Assembly (NCBI RefSeq): GCF_000208745.1 | Contig: NC_030852.1 | Location: 29,347,801 to 29,411,800 of the forward strand | Direction: 5' to 3' | Length of the DNA stretch: 64,000 bases | Source: Theobroma cacao | Lineage: Eukaryota; Streptophyta; Magnoliopsida; Malvales; Malvaceae | Shown here: positions 25,701 through 38,022 of the stretch, piece by piece | How the letters are laid out: every line of letters starts with the position of its first letter | Numbering within the stretch: position 1 is the stretch's first letter | Notes under the pieces: generated by a model | What the model was told of the DNA's origin: nothing | Database searches by the model: none | Seen by the model: the letters and a program-made list of their open reading frames with translations, nothing else | Translations under genes and position numbers: made by a program

Positions 25701-26640
25701 TACTCTTTTTGATAAGTTATATGTCATCCACATAAAGTTTTGGATAATGGAAGAGTGATTTTCTTCACAGATGTGCACTCTTTCTTTCTCATTAAGCAGG
25801 TGGGTTGGGAGATAGCAGGTTTGTAAGGCAAATTTGTTCCATTCATGTAATCAAAAACTGTCTCTCATTCGCTGTGGAATTAAACAAACTATAGAAATCA
25901 ACAATTATGAACATGGCAATCAACCAGCTGTCATGATTATGGATCTTATATAATTCCCAAGTTCCTTCTAATTGATTTTTCCTTTGATGGAAAAGTTCTC
26001 ATCTCATTGATTGTGATCGAAACTTAGAAAGCATGTGAAAGAGAATTTTAGCTGAGATGTTTAAAAGATATGCTGGCTTTTGGCATGTGGAGAGAGACAG
26101 TGATATTATTTAAAGGAGGGAGAATAAAAATGCCTGTGTAATAATGATGACATTAGAGTGAGTTTGTTTGGTGTTTTTAATTATTATTAAATACAATTCC
26201 TCAGCATAAGAAATAAAAAGCAACCTGATTGCAGGCAGCTAAATCAAAGCATGGTTCTATTATTATACTTGCAAAAACATGCTTGTTTCATTATTCATAC
26301 AAATTTATTAATTTTTTTTTCCAACTAAAGGGATATTGTGCCCTCAATAAAATAATCCTTATTTTCATTAAATCAGAACTTTACAGAAATAAAGGAGAGG
26401 ATTCCTTTAAGTTGTTAGTCCTACTCTTTCGAAGAAAAAGACAAAAACAAAATTTCGAAATAGGGCACAGGTCTTTTCCCCCCCATCAGGCCAGAATTCC
26501 ATGGCCAACCAACCATTTACACAGCTTTAACAGGACAAATGTACATTGTCACCCCCAAAAAGAAGAGAAGAAAGAGGACAAATAACAAGTGGCAGATACC
26601 CTCCCATTTCCTCTCTCCCATGTGCATTTGAGACGGATCC
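22779..26640. other. SLAH 3' UTR and intergenic region
   Basis: The 3' UTR probably occupies the first 250-300 bases; it contains the direct repeat TCAATAGCAGGTTTTTGCCA at 22792-22811 and 22834-22853. The rest to 26640 is AT-rich, with only short random frames and no recognised gene. Confidence 0.55.
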
Positions 26641-26648
26641 TCCTCCAT

Positions 26649-27403
26649 TCATTTTCCTGAGAACGAAATAGGAAAGAATATCAGAATCCGAATTTTGATT
26701 CCAGATGCTCAAATGGAACAATAGTTAGCAAAAGAAGATTTAACATACCGATTGATCTTTTGCAATGCAGAACTGCCTCATAAATTGAGCTTTCAGAATC
26801 ACAAGACTTTCTCCACTCATCAGCGGAGTAGGCAACACTTACTCGAGGAGATGTTTCTGCCGAATATACCCACTTCTTCATTACCTGAACTCTTGCATCA
26901 ACACTTTCAGCTCTACCACTTGACTTGCGTCCTCGAATTCTTCTGTATAATGGCCTGAGAAAATCCAAGTATTTCAAAAATATTCGCTTGGACAATCTTC
27001 GACACCTTCTTAAAGAAGGATGGCTTGTTTTACAAGCCGGAACCACAAGGTTTGGTGCATGTGAAGAGGTAGGCAGGGTTGAAGTTGAATTAGAGACTTC
27101 ATATGCCTCCATCTTCAAAGGGTTAACAAAGAAAGGCATGACATAACCATTGGAAAACAGCTCATCTGCATGAACAAGGGTGAGAGGAGTTTGTGAGATG
27201 GGAAAGTCAAACTTAAAATCTTGAGAATTTCTGAAGAATCTCCTGGAGGGTGGCATTCTCGGGTCCATCTCAATGAAGGAAGCTTCATCACATGCATCAA
27301 GTGAGGCCCTCAGGGAGCTGTCAAGACTTTCTAAAGAAGGCTTTAGGTTTACTAACCAACTATAAGAAAAGCTTTCAATGGAGAGGGGCTGGGAAGTTTC
27401 CAT
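26649..27403 (-). CDS. MAKR6: Probable membrane-associated kinase regulator, MAKR6-like
   Basis: Two coding exons, 26749-27403 and the tiny 26649-26656, give about 220 aa ending CKRSIGK. The first exon reads METSQPLSIESFSYSWLVNL, the conserved MAKR opening. The middle carries a basic patch, RRCRRLSKRIFLKYLDFLRP then LYRRIRGRKSSGR (about 130-165), which in BKI1/MAKR proteins binds acidic lipids at the plasma membrane. A conserved C-terminal segment, SIYEAVLHCKRSI, ends the protein. MAKR proteins act as membrane-bound modulators of receptor-kinase signalling. The ATG at 27403 is used because the reading frame upstream has only a GTG. The last exon supplies just two codons and the stop, which naive ORF calling misses. 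Confidence 0.88.
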
Positions 27404-27524
27404 GGCTTCCACTCTATTAAGGGATGCAGGAAAACAGAGGAGAAGGTATTGAATTTGTACTGTAAGGGAAAGGGACTACAATGTGGGCAATAGCAAAGGC
27501 CCGCCTCTTCTGTAACACATCTCA

Positions 27525-27536
27525 GTATTTATATAC
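27525..27536 (-). promoter_or_regulatory. TATA box of the MAKR6-like gene
   Basis: Read on the minus strand the sequence is GTATATAAATACTG, a strong TATATAAATA core about 125 bp upstream of the ATG at 27403. Transcription is expected to start near 27495. Confidence 0.6.
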
Positions 27537-28015
27537 CTTAATATCCTCCCCCTACCAGTTTTATATATATGGTTGTTTGGCAAGAGACAATGAATTTTAA
27601 TAATTGAAAAGGGAAAAGGAGAAAAGAAACAGAAATGTGAGCCCCCACTAGCACTCATAGTGTACTGTTGCATCAACCCTTTACCCCACACTTCCTTTTA
27701 ACTTTGCAAAATAGATGACCTCTCATTGCAAATTTGTTTAATCTATAATCAGAAGAAAGTAAATATACAAAGAAATTAGGTTCCTGTATATACTTCATCT
27801 TCATCTCAAGCAGCATCTCCAGAAACTAAAGCAAGCACAGAATAATCTACTCTTTCTATCATTTCTCATATATTTATATAATCTATAAAAAGTGAAACAA
27901 CAACAATGAAAAGGCAATTGGGGTTTAGGAGGAGCAGGTTCATGCACAAGCATAATTTATCCAAGATGCTGCTTAAACCACAATAAAAGAATAACTACTG
28001 TCTTCTTACTTTACG

Positions 28016-28161
28016 AAGTTCCTCCTTATACAAACCTAAATGACTTATTCCTATGTTCTAGTCAGAATCGTTGATTTCACTTTCCTCAAAGTTCCTCCTT
28101 CAACAAACCTAAATGACCTATTCCTTTGTTCAAGTCAGAATTGTTGATTTCACTTTGCTAC
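28016..28161. repeat. 73-bp imperfect tandem duplication
   Basis: Two copies, 28016-28088 and 28089-28161, share AAGTTCCTCCTT and AACCTAAATGAC with scattered mismatches, so the duplication is not very recent. Confidence 0.8.
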
Positions 28162-30675
28162 CTCTTGTTTCATCATCCACTCGTCACATTCTAATGTCTT
28201 AGCATTAATTTGTTGGGATGGGTGCCACCAATTTGAAAGGATGAGTTCACCATTCTGATGCTTACATCGTAACTGCTAAGACTCAAGGCTCAACTTAAAA
28301 AGGATAAAATGCATTTTTAATACCACAATAAATGCCAGTGGTACATTAAATAATGAAAATATGAATGTGACAAAATGTGCATACGAAGCTGCTGTACATT
28401 TTTCTTAATTTAATATGTTATGTGAACAGTTTATCTTCATACCCATACCCCAATGTCTCAAAAGAGTTATCAAAATCAACATTAAAAACAAAAATTACAG
28501 GAAAGTATATAAAGAAACTATAAAGAGTACGCCTTCCCACTCCCACTAAAATTGCATAACCATGGCAAACCTTAAAAACTTCTGCCAATTTGTTAAACTC
28601 CTATCAAGTGTACATTATCAAATTGTAATACTTCCAAAACCTGGAGATAAGTTTATATTCACAGCATTGAATATACGTTATGCTACAAGGAGAATTGAAA
28701 GAGAAGCAAAACCATGTCGGTTAAGAAAAGTGGGTCAAAACACGAAAACAATGCTCAGCCAGGATTACAAAATTTTGACACAGACAATTACATGTAGTCC
28801 TCCAATTCATTACTAACAATTATAAAAGAAGACAATGAACATAAATAATATTGCTGGGTATAGAAAATAAGATAAAATAAAATGATGCTCATTGTCACAT
28901 GTTTCTGCAGTTTGGTCCCTGAATCAGTTAAGGAGATATATTAGAAATCTCAAGGAGAAGAAAAAGGGAAAAGCAAATATCACCAAGTTCTATTGGTAAG
29001 GGAATTTCAGGCTTTTGCATCCACTAATACTCTAGTGGTGGTGAATTTGAATCTCCTCAATACTTGAAAGCTTGAGAAAGTGATGTCCTTCTCATTAAAA
29101 CTAGAAGTAATTATTATTTACCGACAATCTACAAAAACAAAAGTAGCAGACAAGGGTCCCTAGAGTTGTCGGAGAATGAAATAGACATTGACCTGGGTTT
29201 CTGGGCCAAAAGCCAAAAATAGAAAGTGACTTGAAACCAACTGGTCCCTACATTGTAGCCTCCTTCAAGACAACAAGCAATAGATAGAGAATCTAAGCAT
29301 TCATAAACAAGTTAAGTTCTGAAAAGAATGTTTTTGATTGCACAAAATATTACTATGGATTGAGGAAAAACCATCCATTCAGTTCATCTAACATCTTAAC
29401 ATATAAAAATTTAAATATATATATATATAATATCCATTATTGGTATGACAACCTTTATAACTGACCAGTATGTATAAAAAGTAGTAAATAAACACCATAA
29501 AACAACTTTGTATGCATAGCTAACAAATGGAAGGCAAACTTCGACTATTGGAAGATTCACAAAGTGCTTGGACCTGGTTCTCGAATTATTCACCTTTAAC
29601 TCTGAATTGGCAGGCATGGAGACCTGGCAAATTTAGATGCAGAAAAACAAAGTGAATCTAACCATTTTTTCTATAACAGGCCTCGAAGAAAGGAACTTTA
29701 ACGAAGTTCCAAGTAGACTTACTCTCTGCATATTATCTGTCAACAGCTTCAGTGGATCATAGCAGCTTAAAAGGATGCTGCAGTCAATTCGAATAACAGC
29801 TAAAACAGGAATTTACCTTCAACTAAACCCAAAATTCTATCAAACCATTAAGGGAACATCCTCTGTATTCTGACATGGCATGATGTATTAGAAGACAGAA
29901 GAAAATCAGATATGTTTATATCAGCAAAAGATATTTAGTATAAAATAATACTATGCTACTGCAGTCCCCTGAAGCAGAGCCACACAGGAAATATCTATTG
30001 TAATATATGCAGGTGACATACTATAAAAAAACACAATGATTGAAGACAGTTGGAAAGACAATAGCAACCAATAACTAATTAAGAAGAATATAGTCAGAAC
30101 AAAATTTAGTACTAGTATTTCATAATATTTATGAACCCCAAAGCATCAATGCCAACAGGTTCCTTGATTGTGAAAAAAACAACAACCATCAACACCCCAA
30201 GGAATTGCAAGTGGTAGCATCCTCTACATTTTAAATGGACCAAGGGAAAAGCTAATAAACTGACCAAAATTAAACACCATCCAGGCATGCACTTGGGTCA
30301 AAAGAGGGAGAGTAATAACCCTTGAGAAAACAATCTCCACCAAGATTGAGGCACAAATTGAAACAACCACAGCACAAAGGCCATTGCAACTAGGTGTCTT
30401 GCCACAATGGATTGCTCAAAACTTGAGATAGTGACTGTAGCAAAAGGAAGACTAGGGTCTAGACAACAAGCTAAGGTTGACCTGTGAGGGCAGTATACCA
30501 GTGGAAACATGAGCAGCCCAAACTGACGTCAAATTGCTACTTTCAGCAAAAACTAAACCTGAACCAGTCAGATGGCAGGGGATGAAAGTTTGAAAGACAA
30601 AAGTGGAGGATAGCCATCCAAGAAAGACCTTCATCTGCATCTGTCGTGAAGCTATAAAATTAAAAGGCATGTCCT

Positions 30676-31870
30676 CTATCTCAAGAACTCTTTTCTAACC
30701 CCACCACTGTACGAGCTAGTAATAAAGTGTCCAAGATCCTCCCAGCCAGAATGAAGTGATCCAGAGGACATAACCTACAAGACCAAAAAATCTTACTTCA
30801 ACACATTTCTTTTCTTTTTCCTGGTTGATTCCCTCTTCACATGTACTCCAACTCCCTCTTTCGCACTCTCGTCACACATTCCAAAATCTAAGACTAAGAG
30901 TATAATAAATTTACGATATTTTTTTTAGAGGGCGGAGACTGTTAAAGTTATTTCCTAAAAATTTAGGTTCAATCTTATAATGTGATTACTCCAGCTAAAA
31001 TTTTATTCAAAAATTAGAGGCATAATTAAATGTATATCTTATGCACGTTTATCATACATCATGAAGCAAGAAATTTTCGAAGATAATCTTTAGTTTTTCA
31101 GAAATTGAACATATTACACTCTACAAAAACTCTTTGCTCTTCTAAAAAAAAAAAAAAACTCTTTGCTCTTAATAAACAATCAATGACATTGACAGTAAAT
31201 CTAAGCAACCTCAAGATCTCATTAAATCCACTAATCCTCTACGTTAGCTATATATTAAACTTTACGAATTTACCATAAAATGTTGGCTTGAAATTCAGCT
31301 TCTCATTAGAAACCCTAAAAATTTGAAATTTAAGTTCATAATCGATACGGTTAGCTTCCTCCAGTTTTATCAGAAACCCCAAAAAAATATTGCATGTATG
31401 GAAGGAGACTGAGAACTTACTTAGAGAGTCGAAGGGTTCATCGGCGACACGTAAGCACTGGTTGAGTGTAACGGGGCACTTGGAGAATTCAAAACCCTAA
31501 CCCTAGAATTTGGAGGGAAAAGAGGAATGGGGAATCCAGAGAGAACGTAGGAGCCAGCGGTTGAGATCGAGGCAACACCGGATTGGATAGAATCCGGGGA
31601 TCGAAATTGATTACCTTATGCATTAGATGAAGAATGCCCGGGCTCTCAATAAACAAGGATATGATTACGACGTCGTTTCGGAGATGGAGAGATATGCGAA
31701 GCTGTGACTGGCCACTTGCCAGGTGGTTCCCCGGACGGACTCTAAGATTGATGGAAGAAGGAAAAAGATTAAAGTGACGACGCATCCCCACGAGCGAACG
31801 GTGCGCTTTGTTTCGATGTCCAAACTCCAATGTACAATTCTAGTATGGACGACCTTCCAACACCGCCTCA
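30676..31870 (-). ncRNA. Candidate spliced minus-strand transcript with a 31-codon ORF
   Basis: On the minus strand a relatively GC-rich first exon could end at 31421 (CTCTCTAA|GTAAGT). It could splice to 30774 (CTTGTAG|GTTATG). The ATG at 30771 opens a 31-codon frame, MSSGSLHSGWEDLGHFITSS and eleven more residues, ending at 30676. I recognise no family. Downstream frames are short. It may be a long non-coding RNA, a small-peptide gene, or the 5' part of a gene I cannot follow. Confidence 0.25.
31129..31170 (+). mobile_element. Minimal poly(A) insertion with 13-bp target-site duplication
   Basis: ACTCTTTGCTCTT occurs at 31129-31141 and 31158-31170. Between the copies is CT plus a run of 14 A. 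This is what remains when a retroposed element is truncated almost to its tail. Confidence 0.55.
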
Positions 31871-32448
31871 ATGAAATTCCATTTCTTATTTTAATTTTTA
31901 GTAAATATTATCTTACTAAGCTAATATTTTCAAATTATGACTCACCAATCAATAACTTATCAATAAATTAACACCTAAATGTAAATATGTATTCAAAGTT
32001 ATTTATAAGGTAAATTAGTAAATATTCTGAAAATATGTATAGAAAGTATAATTCCACCTTCATATTTTAAGAATATACCTTTTTTTATTCTACATTTTCC
32101 CATTTTCCAATATCTGCTACAATTATTACTATCACTTATGGTAGAGTTGGAGTAGTACAATATGGTGGGAAAAGGTAGGAATTCAACGAAATAATAACTT
32201 ACTCGTTACATTAAAAAAAACAAATAAAAATATGAAATTATTGTTGACAAGTTTTCGTTCTTAAATTTTAAAATTTGGGAAGGAAAATATAGGTGAGGAT
32301 TGAGGGATAACGTCAACTGAGTGATATCAATGCATAAGAAATTTGTGAAAGAACCACAAAATGCATACATATAACAATAATTTCAGATAATTGAAGGTCC
32401 CTCAAACACAAACCACAATCAAAGATTATTTGCTTCTATTTTCAACAG

Positions 32449-32877
32449 ATGGTTGCTTTTGCTGGTCCGTATGATATGACAATGCACCATTGGCAGCAAA
32501 TGGATGTTGAAAAAAGCTCATTTTCAATTTTGATTGGGACTGCCAATTTTTTTAAGGCTTTGAAACTGGGATCAGAAGTTAAACACACAGACGACTTATT
32601 GTACAACAAATTTTCAGCCAATTCAGGACTTCAGCCGATATATAATCTTCAGGCGCAATTTTCCATCGATCCAAGTAGCAAAAAGTCAAAGAATAGGTTT
32701 CAAGATGTAATAATTCATCTCCGTGAAAGCAAAGTACTGATACGTACAGATCCAGATAATGCCACTGTGTGGAAATCAGAAGAACTCTTCTTCCCTATAT
32801 TAGCTTTCAGTTGCGCGTCAATAGGCTTCGGCCTTTCGGTGGGTCACAGCCTCATCCAAAGGCCACAACTGTTTTAA
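32449..32877 (+). CDS. Hypothetical ORF, 142 codons, unrecognised
   Basis: An open frame begins MVAFAGPYDMTMHHWQQMDV and ends RPQLF. It follows a good splice-acceptor-like sequence, TTCTATTTTCAACAG, directly before the ATG, so it could be an internal exon whose upstream partner was lost or not seen. I recognise no domain, signal peptide or membrane helix. It lies about 240 bp upstream of the receptor-kinase start. It could equally be a chance frame in upstream sequence. Confidence 0.2.
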   Translation: MVAFAGPYDMTMHHWQQMDVEKSSFSILIGTANFFKALKLGSEVKHTDDLLYNKFSANSGLQPIYNLQAQFSIDPSSKKSKNRFQDVIIHLRESKVLIRTDPDNATVWKSEELFFPILAFSCASIGFGLSVGHSLIQRPQLF

Positions 32878-33040
32878 CACGTAACCGACTGTCCAATTTT
32901 ATCACTAGCCGCCGTGGCCGACCAATTTCGATGCACAAGTTTTTCAAAGTTTGTTCACCCACCTGTCTACACGTGTTATGATCTTCAATGTTTCTGCCCC
33001 CACAATAGGCTCTTTTCTTCTTCTGTTACTCATGCACTAC

Positions 33041-33048
33041 TAGTATAA
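33041..33048 (+). promoter_or_regulatory. TATA box of the receptor-kinase gene
   Basis: TATAAAAG at 33041-33048 lies 70 bp upstream of the ATG at 33118, a normal spacing for a plant TATA promoter with a short leader. Confidence 0.6.
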
Positions 33049-33117
33049 AAGATGGTCATTCCGTTTGAGCAAGGTCTTGATTCTTGAACGATATTTCGAT
33101 TGCCACTGGAACTCCTC

Positions 33118-36100
33118 ATGGCTAATTCTTGTTTGTGTAGCACTTGCTTCTTCTTTTTCTTGGTTATGGTTTGGTTCTCGGGCTGCATTGCTGGCCAAAT
33201 TGGTTTGGGTTCTAGACTGTTGGCGAGTGATCAAGGACGACCTTGGGTTTCGGATAATGGAACCTTTGCTTTTGGTTTCACTCCATCAGACAATCGTGAT
33301 CGTTTTCTGCTTGGAATCTGGTTTGCTGAGCTTCCTGGAGATAGAACCGTAGTTTGGTCAGCTAACGGGTTAGTTCTGCTTTAGTTACAATAATGAATCT
33401 TTGATTATGCAAATCGCATTTTTAGCTATGTTCTAGTTCTTTCGCTTTCAACTTAATAGCGTAGTTTTGAATTTGAACTATTACAATATGCTTGGAAGTT
33501 TTTGCCTAAGTTGCTGGATGGTCACTGGTTTTTTACTTTAAAAAAGATCACAAACCATTTCTCCATCTGTAGCCTTTACAAAAGCTCTCGCAGGTTTTAT
33601 TATGACGACTTTAAGCCAAAACTTTTTCTCTCAATGATCCCCTGAATAGAAACTCTCCTGTCACCGAAGATGCAATCCTGGAGCTGGACACAACTGGAAA
33701 TCTCGTGCTCATAGATGGGGACGCCACTGTTTGGACGTCAAACACATCAGGAACCCGTGTTGAATTTGCAGTCATGTCGGAATCAGGCAATTTCATCCTA
33801 TATACCGCCAACAACCGCCCTGCATGGCAAAGTTTTGAACACCCATCCGATACACTTCTTCCAAACCAGCCCTTGACAGTTTCACTAGAACTAACATCAT
33901 CAAAGTCACCGTCACATGGTGGCTATTATGCTCTCAAAATGCTTCAACAGCCTACTTCACTAACCCTTGCCTTAACATACAACTTGCCTGATTCGTATGA
34001 TGCTTCCCCTGAAGCTTATACTAACTACTCCTATTGGGCGGCACCTGATATTTCCAATGTTACTGGGGATGTTGTTGCAGTACTAGATGAAGCAGGAAGC
34101 TTCGGAATTGTCTATGGCGAGTCATCAAACGGAGCAGTTTATGTGCACAAGAATGATGGAGATTATAACGGATTAGCTTCTGCAACAAATCAATCAAATG
34201 TACGATTGTCAGTCCTTCGGAGATTGATAATTGAGACTAATGGCAATTTACGTATGTATAGATGGGATAATGATGTTAATGGGTCACGCCAATGGGTGCC
34301 GGAATGGGCTGCGGTGTCAAACCCCTGTGATATTGCTGGAATATGTGGTAATGGAATCTGTAATTTGGACAGAAGCAAGACAAATGCTTCTTGTAAATGC
34401 TTACCTGGTACTTATAAGGTAGGCAGTGCCGGTGAAAGCTATTGCTCGCAGAATTCATCTTTGACCAGAAACTGTGATTCTAGGAATAAAAATTACACCT
34501 CTCAGTTTAAGATTGCAACAGAACAACAAACCAATTACTATTTCTCTTATTTTTCTGTGATAGCAAATTACAGTGACATTGCCACGGTCTCAAAGTGTGG
34601 AGATGCCTGTTTATCAGATTGTGATTGTGTTGCTTCTGTTTATGGGTTAGATGATGAGAAGCCTTACTGCTGGATTCTGAAGAGCCTGGACTACGGGGGA
34701 TTTGAGGATCCTGGCTCCACCTTGTTTGTGAAGGTCAGGTCTGATCTCTCATTTGAACCCGGTGATCACACAAGAGGGTCCGGTGATTCTTCAGAAGGTT
34801 CTGGCAATGGCCGTGAGAAGATTTTGGTGCTTCCTATTGTACTAGGCATGAGTTTCCTTATTGGGTTACTTTGTCTATTACTATATTACAATGTTCATAG
34901 AAGAAAATATTTAAAGAAAGCTATTGAAAGCTCTTTGATTTTGGAAGGAGCTCCCCTGAATTTCAGCTATCGTGATTTGCAACTTCGTACCAGCAATTTT
35001 TCTCAGCTGCTCGGAACAGGTAAAACAGAGTACAAAAAAGGCAGAGTTGCATTCATTAGATTATTTTAGTTACACATTTGCAACTTTTGTGCTCTTTCGC
35101 AGGAGGATTTGGAAGTGTATACAAGGGAAGCCTTACTGATGGAACATTGGTGGCTGTGAAGAAACTTGACCGTGTTTTGCCTCACGGAGAAAAGGAGTTT
35201 ATAACTGAAGTAAATACAATTGGCTCAATGCATCACATGAACTTAGTTCGCCTATGCGGGTACTGCTCTGAGGGTTCACAGCGGTAAGGAATTATTTTCA
35301 TTCTATTCAATTTCTTACTCAAATAACTTCTTCAAATGTAATTTGGCATCACTGTTACCGCTTAAGAATTATTGTTTTGATGCAACTTACGGCTAGGGAC
35401 CAACATCTTATAATTGAGATGTAAATGAGCCGAATATTCCATAAAATAAAAAACAAGGAGCAGAATATTCACTTTTAATGTCCATCTGTTTTTGTTGGCA
35501 GTCTTCTGGTTTACGAGTTTATGAAAAATGGATCCCTGGACAAGTGGATCTTTCCTTCCTATCAGAGCCGGGACAGGTTGCTGGATTGGCCAACTCGCTT
35601 CAATATTGCTGTGGCTACCGGGCAAGGAATTGCATATTTTCATGAGCAATGTAGAAATCGAATAATACACTGTGACATCAAACCAGAAAACATCTTGTTA
35701 GATGAGAACTTCTGCCCCAAAGTATCAGATTTTGGACTAGCTAAGTTGATGGGAAGAGAGCACTCGCACGTTGTAACTATGGTCAGAGGAACTAGAGGGT
35801 ATTTGGCACCTGAATGGGTTAGCAATCGTCCTATAACTGTCAAGGCTGATGTTTACAGTTATGGAATGCTCCTTTTGGAGATTCTTGGTGGCCGAAGAAA
35901 CCTTGACATGTCTTTTGATGCTGAGGACTTCTTTTACCCTGGATGGGCGTACAAGGTATTCAAGAATTCTTTTTCAATTAAATAATTTTGGCTCGCATGG
36001 CATAATGGGTTTTCTTCATTAGTGATTTTGAGGGAAGAACGAAAAACAGGTCAATTGAAAAGTCCTTTCAAGAGGCTATCCTGGACCTGCTCCAAGGATT

Positions 36101-36695
36101 CATAAGTAATAGAAACTAGCATCTCAAAAAAAAAAAAAAGAAAGTAAAGAACAAACAAATTTACAGAATGGCCTCTGCCGGGGTGACTTGTACTTTTAGC
36201 AGCCTGTTGCTGTCCACGATCTTCTCCTGTTTGCCTCTGCACTAGCTTAACATTAAGAGTTATCCTCCATACTCATACAATGTTCAATCAATCAAAAAAC
36301 CAATCAGTTATAAATCATCTTATACTTACTAATCATATTAGCAATGATTTCCGCAGGAGCTCGCAAATGGCACACCTATTAAAGTTGCAGATAGGCGACT
36401 AGGAGGGGCAGTAGATGAAGAAGAGCTCACGAGAGCATTGAAAGTTGCCTTTTGGTGCATTCAAGATGAGGTCTTCATGAGGCCTTCAATGGGAGAAGTG
36501 GTGAAAATGCTAGAAGGATCTATGGATATTAACGAACCACCAATACCTCAAACAGTTTTGGAATTGGTTGAGGAAGGCTTGGAACAGGTATACAAAGCAA
36601 TGAAAAGAGATTTCAATCAGTCCAGCTCCTTTACCATCACCACCCGTCCATCATCTCAGGCTACCTGCAGTTATTCCACAATGTCACCCAGATGA
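33118..36695 (+). CDS. G-type lectin S-receptor-like Ser/Thr protein kinase
   Basis: Five exons (33118-33368, 33650-35019, 35103-35283, 35502-35955, 36357-36695) join in frame to about 864 aa. Order of parts: signal peptide (1-25), bulb-type lectin domain with WSANG and AWQSFEHPSDTLLPNQ, S-locus glycoprotein/EGF-like Cys-rich region with CDIAGICGNGICN, PAN-like segment with CGDACLSDCDCVAS, membrane helix ILVLPIVLGMSFLIGLLCLL (about 474-494), then the kinase. Kinase motifs are GTGGFGSVYKG (about 538), VAVKK, HCDIKPEN (about 658), DFGLAK (about 677) and APEW. The HRD arginine is Cys, so this is a non-RD kinase, a class often linked to immune receptors. It most resembles At5g24080-type kinases. 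The P-loop is split by the exon 2/3 junction. The ligand is unknown. Confidence 0.93.
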
Positions 36696-36699
36696 TCTT

Positions 36700-37970
36700 T
36701 GTAAAACCAGAACAAAATTTTGTGCGGATCATGTGATCGCAACCTTTGGATGCTTCAGGCAGCTGTCAAAAGGTTGGTCAATATAGTAATTTTCTTAGCT
36801 GTCACCAAATGATTGTCACCACCCAATTCATCGCTGCTTGCACAGCAAGGAAAAAAAAAACAGAGAAGGAAATTCATTGTTTCCATTATTCTTTTTCACA
36901 ATTATTTCTGTTATTTAAAATGGAAGATCCTATAAAGCCTGCACAGTTCTACAATGCATAGACACTGTGTTTAGAGGAATTGCGACCTTTTGATGAACTT
37001 GTTAATGGGAAAACTGAAAATAGTTGCTTCAGCCAAAGCATGACACCTCAATATGTACCTAAAGCAGGACTGTGGTTCTACAGAAATCATGTCTTTCGCT
37101 GCCTTCAAATGACTTTATTGACAAGAGCTATAAACTAGAAGCATCTGGATGACAACACAGTAACGTCAATCGAACAGTTAAATTTTGAGATCATTGAACT
37201 CACATTTTACCGTTGAATCTCCTCCTTTTACTATCAAAGCGGGATGACGGAATTTAAATTATAACAATATTAGATTTTTTTTATATAATTTAAGAAAAAG
37301 AACATTCAAATCTTATTTTTTTTAAATAAAAAATCATAGATTAATCAATAAATCAAATATTTAAATGTAAAAAATTTTATTTTTATTTTTTCCCTAGTAA
37401 TCACGTTTCCCTTACTATATGCAATTCCGATAGGCTTATGAAAGTTGTCAAGGAAAGTCAAGAGGGTTGCTAATAGTATTTCCTAATTCCTATTGTCACT
37501 TTTTGTTAGTCTTCGCCTCTTTGCCTGGAACTTTTAGGGTCGTTTCATGGATTGGAAATCCTCTGTTCCATAATGTCCCAGAAAGCACTCGAGGAAAACA
37601 TAACTACAGAAGCATCGACCTTTATAGTCTACAGAACACGTTAAGCAGATGTGAATAGAACTCACGCGGCTTCCTCCTTAAACGACAAAAAGCATGACGA
37701 AGTAATACTGACGACAACTAAAGATTTCATAAATTCTGGTCAGGCCTGCAAAGTCAAAAGGAGTGGCCTTCGTAAGCTGGACGAATGCTGCATTACATAG
37801 AATTTTTATATTATTGATGGACTATAATTAATGCCAAAATGTCAGTGGTTGCTCAACACGATGTTCCAGGAATTGCATCTGAAAGAACAAGGAAGTTGAA
37901 AAAACGCGCATAACCACAGTTCACATTATCCATCCAAGGTTCATTTTTAGTTGTTTTTGGCACTTCTGCA
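36700..37970. other. Intergenic region between the kinase and the small membrane-protein gene
   Basis: The kinase 3' UTR is followed by AT-rich DNA. The segment 37304-37360 resembles 9753-9809 and may be a dispersed repeat. No gene is seen. Confidence 0.5.
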
Positions 37971-37972
37971 GT

Positions 37973-37980
37973 CTATATAA
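37973..37980 (+). promoter_or_regulatory. TATA box of the small membrane-protein gene
   Basis: TCTATATAAG at 37971-37980 lies about 45 bp upstream of the ATG at 38023, consistent with a TATA box and a very short leader. Confidence 0.55.
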
Positions 37981-38022
37981 GTTGCAGTGCATTAGTATGA
38001 TTAGTGTGTACTGCTATTCATT

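Larger units (their letters stand above)
27560..32430. other. Gene-poor region with repeats and a possible small transcript
   Basis: No protein family is recognised. The region contains a 73-bp tandem duplication (28016-28161), degenerate dispersed repeats (about 28970-29120 and 30930-31020) and a poly(A) insertion with a target-site duplication (31129-31170). A possible minus-strand spliced transcript starts above 31421 (see separate entry). Confidence 0.5.

Noticed and set aside
32769..32981. 70-codon ORF overlapping the unknown ORF
   Set aside because: No support in composition or splice sites.
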